From Firmicutes bacterium UBA911 (lineage in GTDB: Bacteria; Bacillota; Desulfotomaculia; Desulfotomaculales; Desulforudaceae), in NCBI GenBank assembly GCA_002294005.1, contig DBEH01000023.1:1-20403 (forward strand): a stretch of DNA of 20,403 nt. Reading direction: 5' to 3'. Of this stretch, positions 13,745 through 20,403 are shown one piece after another. The stretch's first letter is position 1. Every line of letters begins with the position of its first letter. A model generated the notes under the pieces. That model saw nothing but the letters and a program-made list of their open reading frames with translations, did no database searches and was not told the origin of the DNA. Position numbers and translations under genes: made by a program.

Positions 13745-15727
13745 CTAGGACTCCTTGCTCTCGTACTTCTCTTTGAGTTCCCGGCAGACCGCGGGGTCGG
13801 CCAACGTGGTAGTGTCGCCCAAGGCCCGGCCCTCGGCAATATCCCGCAGCAGGCGGCGCATGATCTTGCCGCTCCTGGTTTTCGGCAGTTCGGCGGTCAG
13901 GAAGATGTCGTCCGGGCGGGCGATCGCCCCGATCTTCTTCACCACGTGGGCCTTGAGGTCGGACGTGAATTCGGCCCTGGTCTTCGAACCGTCCTTGAGT
14001 TCCTTGAAGTACTTCCCTTTTAGGGTCACAAACACCGAGATGGCCTGCCCTTTCATTTCGTGCGCCTTGCCGATGGCCGCCGACTCGGCCACCCAGGCGT
14101 GGTCGACCAGCGCACTCTCGATTTCCATCGTGCTCAGCCGGTGTCCGGCCACGTTGATCACGTCGTCGACCCGGCCCAGGATCCAGAAGTAGTTGTGGTA
14201 GTCGCGGCGCGCGCCGTCCCCGGCAAAGTACAGTGTTTGGCCCGGAATCTTACCCCAATACTCGCGCACGTACCGTTCGTTATCGCCGTAAATGGTGCGG
14301 AGCATGGACGGCCAGGGCTCCCTGATCACGAGAAAGCCGCCTTTGCCCAGCATCACCGAGTTTCCTTCCTTGTCGACCACGTCGATCTCCACACCCGGAA
14401 GCGGTACCGATGCTGAACCCGGCTTCGTGGAGATGATCCCCGGCAGGGCGCTGATCATGATCATCCCGGTTTCGGTCTGCCACCAGGTGTCCACGATCGG
14501 GCAGCGTTCCGACCCGATGTACTTGTGGTACCAGATCCAGGCCTCGGGGTTGATCGGCTCGCCCACCGTGCCCAAAACGCGCAGGCTGGAAAGATCGCGC
14601 CGGGCGGGCCACTCGTCGCCCCACTTCATGAAGGCGCGGATGGCTGTGGGCGCGGTGTAGAAAATGTTGACCCCGTAGCGCTCGATGATCGCCCAGAAGC
14701 GGTCGAACTCGGGGAAGTCGGGCGCCCCCTCGTAAATCACGGTGGTCCCCCCGTTGGCCAGCGGTCCGTAGACCACGTAGCTGTGCCCGGTCACCCAGCC
14801 GACGTCCGCCGTGCACCAGTAGACATCGCGGTCCTTGATGTCGAACACCATGTGGTGGGTGGTGGAAACTCCGGTCAGGTAGCCGCCGGTGGTGTGGACC
14901 ACGCCCTTGGGCTTGCCGGTGGTGCCGCTGGTGTACAGAATAAAGAGCATGTCTTCGGAGTCCATTTCCTCACAGGGCCCGCCCACGGTCACCCCGACCA
15001 CCAGGTCGTCGTACCAGTAGTCGCGCCTTTCCTGCATCGGCACCTCCTGGCCGGTGCGCTTCACCACCAGGACCTTGTCGACCGACGGGCACTCTTTCAG
15101 GGCGGTGTCGGCGTTCCGCTTCAGGGGCACGATCTTGCCCCGGCGCCACCCGCCATCCGATGTAATCAGGAGCTTCGCCCCGGCGTCGTTGATGCGGTCG
15201 CGCAGCGCCTCGGCGGAAAACCCCCCGAACACCACGCTGTGGGGCGCGCCGATGCGGGCGCAGGCCAGCATGGCGATGGCCGCCTCGGCGATCATCGGCA
15301 GGTAGATGGCCATGCGGTCGCCTTTCCGGACCCCCAACATGCGCAGCACGTTGGCAAACTGGGTGACTTCACGCCACAGGTCCCAGTAGGTCAGAATTCG
15401 ACTATCCCCCGGTTCACCCTCAAAGATGATGGCGGCCTTGTTTTTCCGCCAGGAATTGAGGTGCCGGTCGACGCAGTTGTAACACACATTGAGCTTCCCG
15501 TTCACGAACCATTTGGCGAACGGGGGCTCCCAGTCCAGGACCTGGTCCCATTTGCGGTACCAGTCCAGACGCTCGGCCTGCATCGCCCAGAAAATCCGCG
15601 GGTTCGCCCGGGCCTCGGCGTAGATGTCCCGGTTTTTGACGTTGGCCTGGCGGGTGAACTGCTCGTCGGGATGGAATATCCGGCTCTCCTCGAGCAGGGT
15701 CTCGATAGTCTCCTTCTTGACGGCCAC
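13745..15727 (-). CDS. acs: acetyl-CoA synthetase, AMP-forming
   Basis: A 660-residue enzyme, normal length for Acs. It activates acetate with ATP and CoA to acetyl-CoA, AMP and pyrophosphate in the cytoplasm. The P-loop-like motif YTSGTTGKPKG is at 265-275. The acetate-pocket and adenylate motifs are visible: VGEPINPEAW (388-397) and DTWWQTETG (413-421). The C-terminal catalytic lysine motif PKTRSGK is at about 615-621; Lys621 is the residue that protein acetylation usually controls in this family. GTG 15727 has AAGGGGGAGG six bases upstream. It is the first gene of the acetate block; the transporter genes follow behind a terminator-like hairpin. A promoter is visible upstream, and the gene is divergent from paaK. 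Propionate is a possible second substrate. Confidence 0.97.
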   Translation of the reverse strand: MAVKKETIETLLEESRIFHPDEQFTRQANVKNRDIYAEARANPRIFWAMQAERLDWYRKWDQVLDWEPPFAKWFVNGKLNVCYNCVDRHLNSWRKNKAAIIFEGEPGDSRILTYWDLWREVTQFANVLRMLGVRKGDRMAIYLPMIAEAAIAMLACARIGAPHSVVFGGFSAEALRDRINDAGAKLLITSDGGWRRGKIVPLKRNADTALKECPSVDKVLVVKRTGQEVPMQERRDYWYDDLVVGVTVGGPCEEMDSEDMLFILYTSGTTGKPKGVVHTTGGYLTGVSTTHHMVFDIKDRDVYWCTADVGWVTGHSYVVYGPLANGGTTVIYEGAPDFPEFDRFWAIIERYGVNIFYTAPTAIRAFMKWGDEWPARRDLSSLRVLGTVGEPINPEAWIWYHKYIGSERCPIVDTWWQTETGMIMISALPGIISTKPGSASVPLPGVEIDVVDKEGNSVMLGKGGFLVIREPWPSMLRTIYGDNERYVREYWGKIPGQTLYFAGDGARRDYHNYFWILGRVDDVINVAGHRLSTMEIESALVDHAWVAESAAIGKAHEMKGQAISVFVTLKGKYFKELKDGSKTRAEFTSDLKAHVVKKIGAIARPDDIFLTAELPKTRSGKIMRRLLRDIAEGRALGDTTTLADPAVCRELKEKYESKES

Positions 15728-15786
15728 GGAAGCCCTCCCCCTTCAAAGGCTGAAATTCACACCAATTCGTCAAGTGTTTAATAATA

Positions 15787-15815
15787 ATTTTACCGTGCCC
15801 CACGGGGAGTGAAAA
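15787..15815 (-). promoter_or_regulatory. promoter candidate for acs
   Basis: On the minus strand TTTTCA (15810-15815), a 17-base spacer holding CCCCGTGGGG, then TAAAAT (15787-15792). The -10 matches 5 of 6 and the -35 matches 4 of 6 consensus bases. The leader to GTG 15727 would be about 55 bases. Confidence 0.5.
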
Positions 15816-15855
15816 GAATTCGGGGGCCAATCGCCGAATGTCGAGGTCTACCGGT

Positions 15856-15883
15856 AATTATTGGCGCCCAACGGTCGATAATT
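15856..15883. promoter_or_regulatory. inverted repeat in the acs-paaK divergent region
   Basis: AATTAT (15856-15861) and ATAATT (15878-15883) are exact inverted arms 16 bases apart. A smaller TTGG-CGC-CCAA dyad (15861-15871) overlaps the inner edge of the left arm. The site lies between the acs promoter candidate and the first paaK gene, where a shared regulator could bind. No binding protein is identified. Confidence 0.3.
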
Positions 15884-16004
15884 GGGGGTGAACGGTACTC
15901 TCCACCGGCGAATCGCCCGGCGGCAAAACCTTGTCGAGCCGGCAGGAAATCCGGGACTCCCTTGGCGAATGGTATTCGCACCGGAACAATGGAGTGATGC
16001 AAGC

Positions 16005-17309
16005 GTGATCTGGGACAGGATGGAAACGCTGCCGCGGGACGACATGGAGCGTCTCCAGCTGGACCGGCTGCAGTCCGTGGTCCGCCGGGTCTGCCGGAAA
16101 GTGCCTTTCTACCGCAACCGCCTGCAAGAGATGGGCTTTAAACCGACCGGCGTCAAGAGCCTCTCCGACCTGCCGAAGCTGCCGTTCACCGAAAAAGACG
16201 ACCTGCGCGACAACTACCCGTACGGACTGTTCGCGGTGCCCCTGGAGAAGATGGTGCGGATTCACGCTTCATCGGGCACCACCGGCCGGCCGACCGTGGT
16301 GGGCTACACGCGTAAAGATCTCGGCACCTGGTCGGAACTGGTGGCCCGGGTGGTGGTCCAGGCCGGGGTGAAGCCCCGTGACGTCGTCCAGATTTGTTTC
16401 AGTTACGGCCTTTTTACCGGGGGTTTCGGCCTGCACTACGGACTGGAACGGGTCGGGGCCACCGTCGTGCCGGCGTCCGCCGGGAACACCCCGCGCCAGC
16501 TCCGCCTGATGCAAGACTTCCACACCACCGCGCTGGTTGGTACACCCACTTACGCCCTGTACATCGCCGAGATGGCCCGCGAGAACGGGTTGGACCCCAC
16601 CCGGCTGGGGCTCCGGCTGGGCCTTTTCGGTTCCGAGCCCTGGTCGGAGGGGCTGCGCCAGGAACTCCAGACCGCCTGGGGTTTTGCGGCCACCGACAAC
16701 TACGGCATGAGCGAGTTGATCGGACCGGGCGTGTCCGGTGAGTGTCGGCTTCAAGACGGGCTGCACATCTCGGAAGACCACTTCCTGCCCGAGATCATCG
16801 ACCCCGAAACCGGCGAAACCCTGCCCCCGGGTGTGCAGGGGGAACTGGTGATCACCACCCTGACCAAGGAGGGCCTGCCGCTCCTTCGCTACCGGACCAG
16901 GGATCTGACCGCTCTGGATTACACCCCGTGCCCCTGCGGGCGGACCACCGTGCGCATGCGCCGCGTATTCGGGCGGACGGACGACATGCTGATCATCCGC
17001 GGGGTGAACGTCTTTCCGTCCCAGGTGGAGGAAATCCTGATGGATACCGCTGGAGTCGGCCCGCATTACCAGATCATTGTGGACCGGAAAGGATACCTGG
17101 ACGAAATGGAGGTGCGGGTCGAACTGGCCGCCGACTACTTCACCGGGGCCTTTCGCGACCTGGAGACCCTCGAAAGAAACATCAAAGAACGTCTCCGAAG
17201 CACCCTGAACACCACCCCGAAAGTCAAGCTGGTGGAGTACCGCTCGCTGGAGCGAACGGAAGGCAAGGCCAAACGCGTGATTGACCGCCGGCCGACGGCT
17301 GACGACTGA
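16005..17309 (+). CDS. paaK: phenylacetate-CoA ligase family protein (first copy)
   Basis: A 434-residue adenylate-forming enzyme of the PaaK type. The AMP-binding loop SSGTTGRP is at about 89-96, and a YGLFTGGFG segment follows. Later come YGMSELIGPG, RYRTRDL, PCPCGRT and the FGRTDDMLIIRGVNVFPSQ region typical of PaaK, with a C-terminal domain ending in LERTEGKAKRVIDRR. The family activates aryl or aryl-acetic acids to CoA thioesters with ATP. GTG 16005 has GGAGTGA seven bases upstream and gives a length equal to the second copy. The longer frame from 15882 adds an N-terminus absent in the paralogue. It leads a plus-strand operon with a second paaK, an ACT gene and a desulforedoxin. The real substrate may be phenylacetate, indoleacetate or another acid from amino-acid oxidation. 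Confidence 0.93.
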   Translation: MIWDRMETLPRDDMERLQLDRLQSVVRRVCRKVPFYRNRLQEMGFKPTGVKSLSDLPKLPFTEKDDLRDNYPYGLFAVPLEKMVRIHASSGTTGRPTVVGYTRKDLGTWSELVARVVVQAGVKPRDVVQICFSYGLFTGGFGLHYGLERVGATVVPASAGNTPRQLRLMQDFHTTALVGTPTYALYIAEMARENGLDPTRLGLRLGLFGSEPWSEGLRQELQTAWGFAATDNYGMSELIGPGVSGECRLQDGLHISEDHFLPEIIDPETGETLPPGVQGELVITTLTKEGLPLLRYRTRDLTALDYTPCPCGRTTVRMRRVFGRTDDMLIIRGVNVFPSQVEEILMDTAGVGPHYQIIVDRKGYLDEMEVRVELAADYFTGAFRDLETLERNIKERLRSTLNTTPKVKLVEYRSLERTEGKAKRVIDRRPTADD

Positions 17310-17347
17310 ATTTGAACCAGAGATAGCTCAGGGGGGGTTTTAGATTA

Positions 17348-18664
17348 ATGTACTGGAACCGGGAAATGGAGTGCATGCCGGCCGAGAAGCGCCAGAAACT
17401 ACAGTTGATGCGCCTGCGGGAGCTGGTACGCCGCGTCTACGAAAACGTACCGCATTACCAGCGGGTACTCCGGGAGGCGGGCCTTCGTCCGGGAGACGTG
17501 AAGTCCCTGGACAACCTGGCGCACCTGCCCTTCACCGCCAAGGAAGACCTGCGCCGGACCTACCCCTTCGGACTGTTTGCCACGCCATTGGCGAACACCG
17601 TCCGGGTGCACGCCTCGTCCGGCACCACCGGCAAACCCATCGTGGTGGGCTACACCCGCAAAGACATCGACACCTGGTCCGAGGTGATGGCCCGGACCCT
17701 GATGTGCGCCGGCGTCAAGGACGACGACATCATCCAGATCGCTTACGGGTACGGCCTGTTTACCGGGGGATTGGGCGTGCACTACGGCGCCGAAAAAATA
17801 GGCGCCACGGTCGTGCCGATTTCGGTAGGCAACACCAAGCGCCAGATAATGCTGATGGAGGACTTCGGCACCACCGCGCTGGCCTGTACTCCTTCCTACG
17901 CGCTGCACCTGTCCGAGGTGCTCGAGGAGATGGGCACCGACCGGTCGCGCATCCGGCTGCGGGTGGGCGTCTTCGGGGCCGAGTCTTGGTCGCCGCAGAT
18001 GGCCCGGGAGATCGAGAAGAAGCTTAACGTCGTCGCCGTCGACATTTTCGGCTTAAGCGAGATCATCGGCCCGGGGGTGGCCAGCGAGTGCCTCTACAAC
18101 ACGGGCCTGCACATCTTTGACGACCACTTTTTGCCGGAGATCATCGACCCGGCCACCGGGACGCAGTTGCCGCCAGGCGAGGAAGGCGAACTGGTGATCA
18201 CCACCCTAACCAAGGAGGCCTTCCCGCTGATCCGCTACCGCACCCGGGACATCGCTACCCTCCACGCCGAGCCCTGTCCCTGCGGCCGGACCCACGTGCG
18301 GATGTCCAAAGTCATGGGGCGCACCGACGATATGCTTATCATCCGCGGGGTGAACGTCTTCCCGTCCCAGATCGAAAGCGTCCTGCTGGAGATCGGGCAC
18401 GCCGAGCCGCACTACCTGCTGGTGGTGGACCGCAAGAGCCCGCTGGACCACCTGGAGGTCTGGGTGGAGGTGTCCGAGCGTTTCTTCCGCGACGAGGTGC
18501 GGCACCTGGAATCCCTGGGGAAGACCATCAAGCGGGAGATCGAGGGCACGCTGGGCATCGGGGTGGAAGTGAAACTTGTCGAGCCCAAGACCATCGAGCG
18601 CAGCCAGGGAAAGGCCAAGCGGGTGGTTGACAAGCGTGACCTTCCCGGGAAGAATAAACCGTAG
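17348..18664 (+). CDS. paaK: phenylacetate-CoA ligase family protein (second copy)
   Basis: A 438-residue paralogue of the preceding gene, aligned along its whole length by eye with most motifs shared: SSGTTGKP at 90-97, YGYGLFTGGLG, FGLSEIIGPG, PCPCGRTHVRMSKVMGRTDD, and IERSQGKAKRVVDKR at the end. It catalyses ATP-dependent activation of an aromatic or related acid to its CoA thioester. ATG 17348 follows a run of seven G about ten bases upstream. It starts 38 bases after the first copy. Tandem retention suggests the two have different substrates or form one complex, but the sequence does not show which. In many anaerobes PaaK sits with indolepyruvate:ferredoxin oxidoreductase; those genes are not in this window but might lie elsewhere. 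Confidence 0.95.
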   Translation: MYWNREMECMPAEKRQKLQLMRLRELVRRVYENVPHYQRVLREAGLRPGDVKSLDNLAHLPFTAKEDLRRTYPFGLFATPLANTVRVHASSGTTGKPIVVGYTRKDIDTWSEVMARTLMCAGVKDDDIIQIAYGYGLFTGGLGVHYGAEKIGATVVPISVGNTKRQIMLMEDFGTTALACTPSYALHLSEVLEEMGTDRSRIRLRVGVFGAESWSPQMAREIEKKLNVVAVDIFGLSEIIGPGVASECLYNTGLHIFDDHFLPEIIDPATGTQLPPGEEGELVITTLTKEAFPLIRYRTRDIATLHAEPCPCGRTHVRMSKVMGRTDDMLIIRGVNVFPSQIESVLLEIGHAEPHYLLVVDRKSPLDHLEVWVEVSERFFRDEVRHLESLGKTIKREIEGTLGIGVEVKLVEPKTIERSQGKAKRVVDKRDLPGKNKP

Positions 18665-18676
18665 GGGGTTTGAAGC

Positions 18677-19108
18677 ATGTGGGTAAAGCAGATTTCGGTT
18701 TTCCTGGAGAACAAGTCGGGGCGGCTGGCCGCGGTGGCCAGGCTTTTGGCGGACAACGGATTCAACATCCGGGCGCTTTCCATCGCTGACACTTCCGACT
18801 TCGGTATTTTGCGGCTCATCGTCAACGACCCCGCCCGGGCCTATCAGGTGCTGAAGGACGCCGGGTTCACCGTCAGCGAGACCGAAGTGCTGGCCGTGGA
18901 GGTGCCGGACCGTCCGGGCGGCCTGGCCGGAGTGCTTGACCTGCTGCACGATACGGGCATTAATATCGAATACCTTTACGCATTTGTGTCTAAGTCGGGT
19001 GGAAACGCATTGGTGCTGCTGAAAGTGGAGGCGCTGGAGCGGGCCGTGGAGGTGCTCGGAGCCAACGGAATCCAAGTTCAAGACTACCACATCGTCCACC
19101 AGATCTAG
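18677..19108 (+). CDS. tandem ACT-domain protein
   Basis: A 143-residue protein of two ACT folds. The first covers about residues 1-68 (ISVFLENKSGRLAAVARLL, then DNGFNIRALSI), the second about 70-143 (VEVPDRPGGLAGVLDLLHD, then GINIEYLYAF). ACT domains bind amino acids or related small molecules and regulate enzymes allosterically; there is no catalytic or DNA-binding domain here. ATG 18677 has GGGGG in the right place and starts 12 bases after the second paaK, so it is cotranscribed. This neighbourhood is common in anaerobes, and the protein probably senses an amino acid (perhaps aromatic) and modulates the ligases. That role is inference from context. Confidence 0.93.
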   Translation: MWVKQISVFLENKSGRLAAVARLLADNGFNIRALSIADTSDFGILRLIVNDPARAYQVLKDAGFTVSETEVLAVEVPDRPGGLAGVLDLLHDTGINIEYLYAFVSKSGGNALVLLKVEALERAVEVLGANGIQVQDYHIVHQI

Positions 19109-19131
19109 GTGGCGGGAGAGGAGGGCTCGGG

Positions 19132-19251
19132 ATGGCGACCAAGCAGGGCGAAACATACCAATGCCAGGTGTGCACGAATGTTGTCGTGGTTAAGCAGGAA
19201 GGCCAAGGCACGCTGGTGTGCTGCGGCAAGCCGATGACCAAGACGGAGTAA
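19132..19251 (+). CDS. desulforedoxin
   Basis: A 39-residue protein that closely resembles Desulfovibrio gigas desulforedoxin in length and pattern. Four cysteines bind one iron in rubredoxin-like fashion: Cys11 and Cys14 (CQVC), then the adjacent pair Cys30-Cys31 (VCCGKPM), the spacing that separates desulforedoxin from rubredoxin. GQGTLVCCG is the family signature. It lacks the neelaredoxin (superoxide reductase) domain, so it is not desulfoferrodoxin. ATG 19132 has GGAGAGGAGG eight bases upstream. It starts 23 bases after the ACT gene, probably the last gene of the paaK operon. It is a small cytoplasmic electron carrier; its partner is unknown. Confidence 0.92.
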   Translation: MATKQGETYQCQVCTNVVVVKQEGQGTLVCCGKPMTKTE

Positions 19252-19255
19252 CTTT

Positions 19256-19278
19256 AAAAAGCGGGCTCCGGGAGCCCG
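19256..19278 (-). terminator. intrinsic terminator for fdhE transcription
   Basis: On the minus strand CGGGCTC, a three-base loop and GAGCCCG (19262-19278) are followed by C and five T (19260-19256). It lies 148 bases past the fdhE stop and only five bases past the desulforedoxin stop on the other strand. In the plus direction there is no T tract, although the stem could still stop or protect that message. Confidence 0.65.
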
Positions 19279-19425
19279 AAGGGAGTTGAGCCGCGCATCC
19301 GGATCGAGGGCAAGGCCACCGGTCTGGTGCCGCGGCTGAACCAAGGCGGCCACCCGAGCCTGGCCCGCTATGTCCGGGAAGGGTGGACGGCAATCACCTT
19401 CTAACTTGACTTCCCCCCGTGGCGC

Positions 19426-20274
19426 CTAGTTCTTCACTTCTTCACCGTACGCCGGAATCTCGGCGATCTTGTTCTCGTACCCCTCCCGCATGGCCAAAAG
19501 GTCGAGGTGCACGGTCTTCACATCATCCCAGAACAGCTCGATCTTTTCGTCAAAAGGCGTCTTGCCTTCGTCAATGGTCTTGATGTAACCCTTGCACGAT
19601 TCACACAGGTTCACCCGGTACCGCTCCGTCTCGTCCACCGTGAAGAACCGGAATTTCTTCTGGTCCTTCTCGTTACAGAAGGCGCACGCGATGCGGGCAA
19701 AAGGCCACTCGGTCTCGCAAAGCGAACAGTACAGCGTGCGTGCCCCGTTCTCCCTTGACAGGCGGGAGAAATTGGCGTGCCCGCCGCAGACCGGGCAAAA
19801 CCTCTTCCGCCACGATTCCAGGCCCAACGACTCCCGGAGCTGGGCCGAGAAATGCCGTAGAAACGGCCGCAGGGTCAAGCTGACCATGAAGCCCACCATC
19901 TCCTCGGGAAGGTCTTGCTCGGAGACGAAATCGCTCAGCCATTCACCGTCCCGCCGCAGCACCCCAGCCACGGCCTTGCTCCGGGCCTCCGCCCCGGCCG
20001 GCAGGGCCGCCAGAATCCGGTCCACGTCCTCTGAGCGGTCGGGATGATACTGTTTAAGAATGCCGCTTATTTCTTCAAGCACTTCAAAGAAGTTTTCCAC
20101 TTCGATCTGTGGGGGGTGGCAGTAGAGCATCGGGATGCCGGACTCCCAGTTTTCCATTATTTCAGGCGCTACCGGGCCGGTTTGCAGCTTCTCCGCGGGC
20201 ACCGTCACGTTGCGCAGCTCACGATAAAGGTCCAGCAGGTGCGGCTCGACAAGCGGGACTCCCTTTTCGGACAC
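19426..20274 (-). CDS. fdhE: formate dehydrogenase accessory protein FdhE
   Basis: A 282-residue cytoplasmic protein. The C-terminal half carries four CxxC pairs, CPVC (160-163), CSLC (183-186), CAFC (197-200) and CESC (224-227), which bind iron or zinc in FdhE. The N-terminal half is helical, as in the family. FdhE is needed for maturation of respiratory formate dehydrogenases, acting on the catalytic subunit. GTG 20274 follows AGGAGATG by a few bases. It is on its own here; no formate dehydrogenase subunits are in the window, but they may lie upstream beyond the end. It converges with the paaK operon, and a terminator hairpin follows. The call rests on the cysteine pattern and overall layout. 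Confidence 0.9.
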   Translation of the reverse strand: MSEKGVPLVEPHLLDLYRELRNVTVPAEKLQTGPVAPEIMENWESGIPMLYCHPPQIEVENFFEVLEEISGILKQYHPDRSEDVDRILAALPAGAEARSKAVAGVLRRDGEWLSDFVSEQDLPEEMVGFMVSLTLRPFLRHFSAQLRESLGLESWRKRFCPVCGGHANFSRLSRENGARTLYCSLCETEWPFARIACAFCNEKDQKKFRFFTVDETERYRVNLCESCKGYIKTIDEGKTPFDEKIELFWDDVKTVHLDLLAMREGYENKIAEIPAYGEEVKN

Positions 20275-20307
20275 GCTATCATCTCCTAAATTTGATTGAC
20301 TAGCACA

Positions 20308-20336
20308 ATCCTAACAAACACCCGCGGCAAAAGCAA
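20308..20336 (-). promoter_or_regulatory. weak promoter candidate for fdhE
   Basis: On the minus strand TTGCTT (20331-20336), a 17-base spacer, TAGGAT (20308-20313). It matches 3 of 6 at -35 and 4 of 6 at -10, so it is uncertain. No better pair is visible between fdhE and the terminal hairpin. Confidence 0.3.
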
Positions 20337-20349
20337 CCTGATAAGAAGT

Positions 20350-20386
20350 GCACGAGACCGGGGGCCTTCGCCCCCCGGTCTCGTGC
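20350..20386. repeat. 15-bp perfect hairpin near the right end
   Basis: GCACGAGACCGGGGG (20350-20364) pairs perfectly with CCCCCGGTCTCGTGC (20372-20386) around a 7-base loop. Five A follow on the plus strand, so in neither direction is there the T tract of a standard terminator. It could end a transcript entering from the right, or be part of a mobile palindromic repeat. Confidence 0.6.
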
Positions 20387-20392
20387 AAAAAG

Positions 20393-20403
20393 GTGTCTGA
20401 CAC
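20393..20403. repeat. short palindrome GTGTC-T-GACAC at the window edge
   Basis: An 11-base perfect dyad preceded by AAAAAG and cut by the window end. From memory, AGGTGTCTGACACC-like palindromes recur in many bacterial intergenic repeats; I could not verify this here. Confidence 0.4.

Noticed and set aside
14525..15781. 418-residue plus-strand frame opposite acs
   Set aside because: It is a shadow of acetyl-CoA synthetase with no family resemblance.
15962..15990. TTGGCG-17-AACAAT as a promoter for the first paaK gene
   Set aside because: Transcription would start within the ribosome site, leaving almost no leader.
15882..16004. Longer N-terminus of the first PaaK
   Set aside because: It has no ribosome site, and the extra 41 residues are absent from the paralogue next to it.

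Overview
The window looks like a high-GC, anaerobic, deep-branching Firmicute of the Desulfotomaculum / Desulforudis / Peptococcaceae type. That is an inference from gene content: a desulforedoxin-type rubredoxin, an FdhE formate-dehydrogenase maturation protein, tandem PaaK-type acyl-CoA ligases with an ACT protein, a HEAT protein of the kind seen in sulfate reducers, and many GTG and TTG starts behind strong GGAGG-type ribosome sites. A Desulforudis-like genome is my best guess, but no marker gene here proves it.

Left part (1-8078). A minus-strand pair encodes an Rrf2-family Fe-S regulator, with a clear promoter, followed by an unrecognised small protein. A two-helix membrane peptide comes next. 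It is divergent from an exported trypsin/HtrA-like protease whose best start appears to be CTG. After about 370 bases without a gene lies a TGS-domain GTPase whose true start is TTG 2424. A chemotaxis pair (methyl-accepting receptor, then CheW) and a HEAT-repeat protein follow on the minus strand. A divergent ATP-type PEP carboxykinase homologue follows on the plus strand. It has a good promoter, a duplicated GTATAC site at the start of transcription, and a one-base frameshift near its 3' end.

Centre (8120-15727, all minus strand). This is an acetate uptake and activation block, in transcription order: AMP-forming acetyl-CoA synthetase, a strong hairpin plus T8 terminator or attenuator, a DUF485 membrane protein, an acetate/solute symporter with a large soluble insertion, a 70-residue two-helix protein, a cNMP/CBS/DUF294 nucleotidyltransferase, and a DEDDh exonuclease. 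The last two look like a sensory or regulatory module attached to acetate import. Transport and activation would together supply acetyl-CoA. The PEP carboxykinase homologue could connect central carbon flow to gluconeogenesis.

Right part (16005-20403). On the plus strand, divergent from acs, lie two tandem phenylacetate-CoA-ligase paralogues, a double-ACT protein and a 39-residue desulforedoxin, closely spaced as an operon. FdhE faces them on the minus strand with a terminator hairpin beside the desulforedoxin stop codon. The window ends in a 15-bp perfect hairpin and a short palindrome that look like the edge of a repeat element. I found no rRNA, tRNA, CRISPR array, intact transposase or clear prophage gene. 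The least explained items are the acs-actP attenuator-like leader, the symporter insertion with its 70-residue partner, the nucleotidyltransferase-exonuclease pair and the frameshifted PEPCK.
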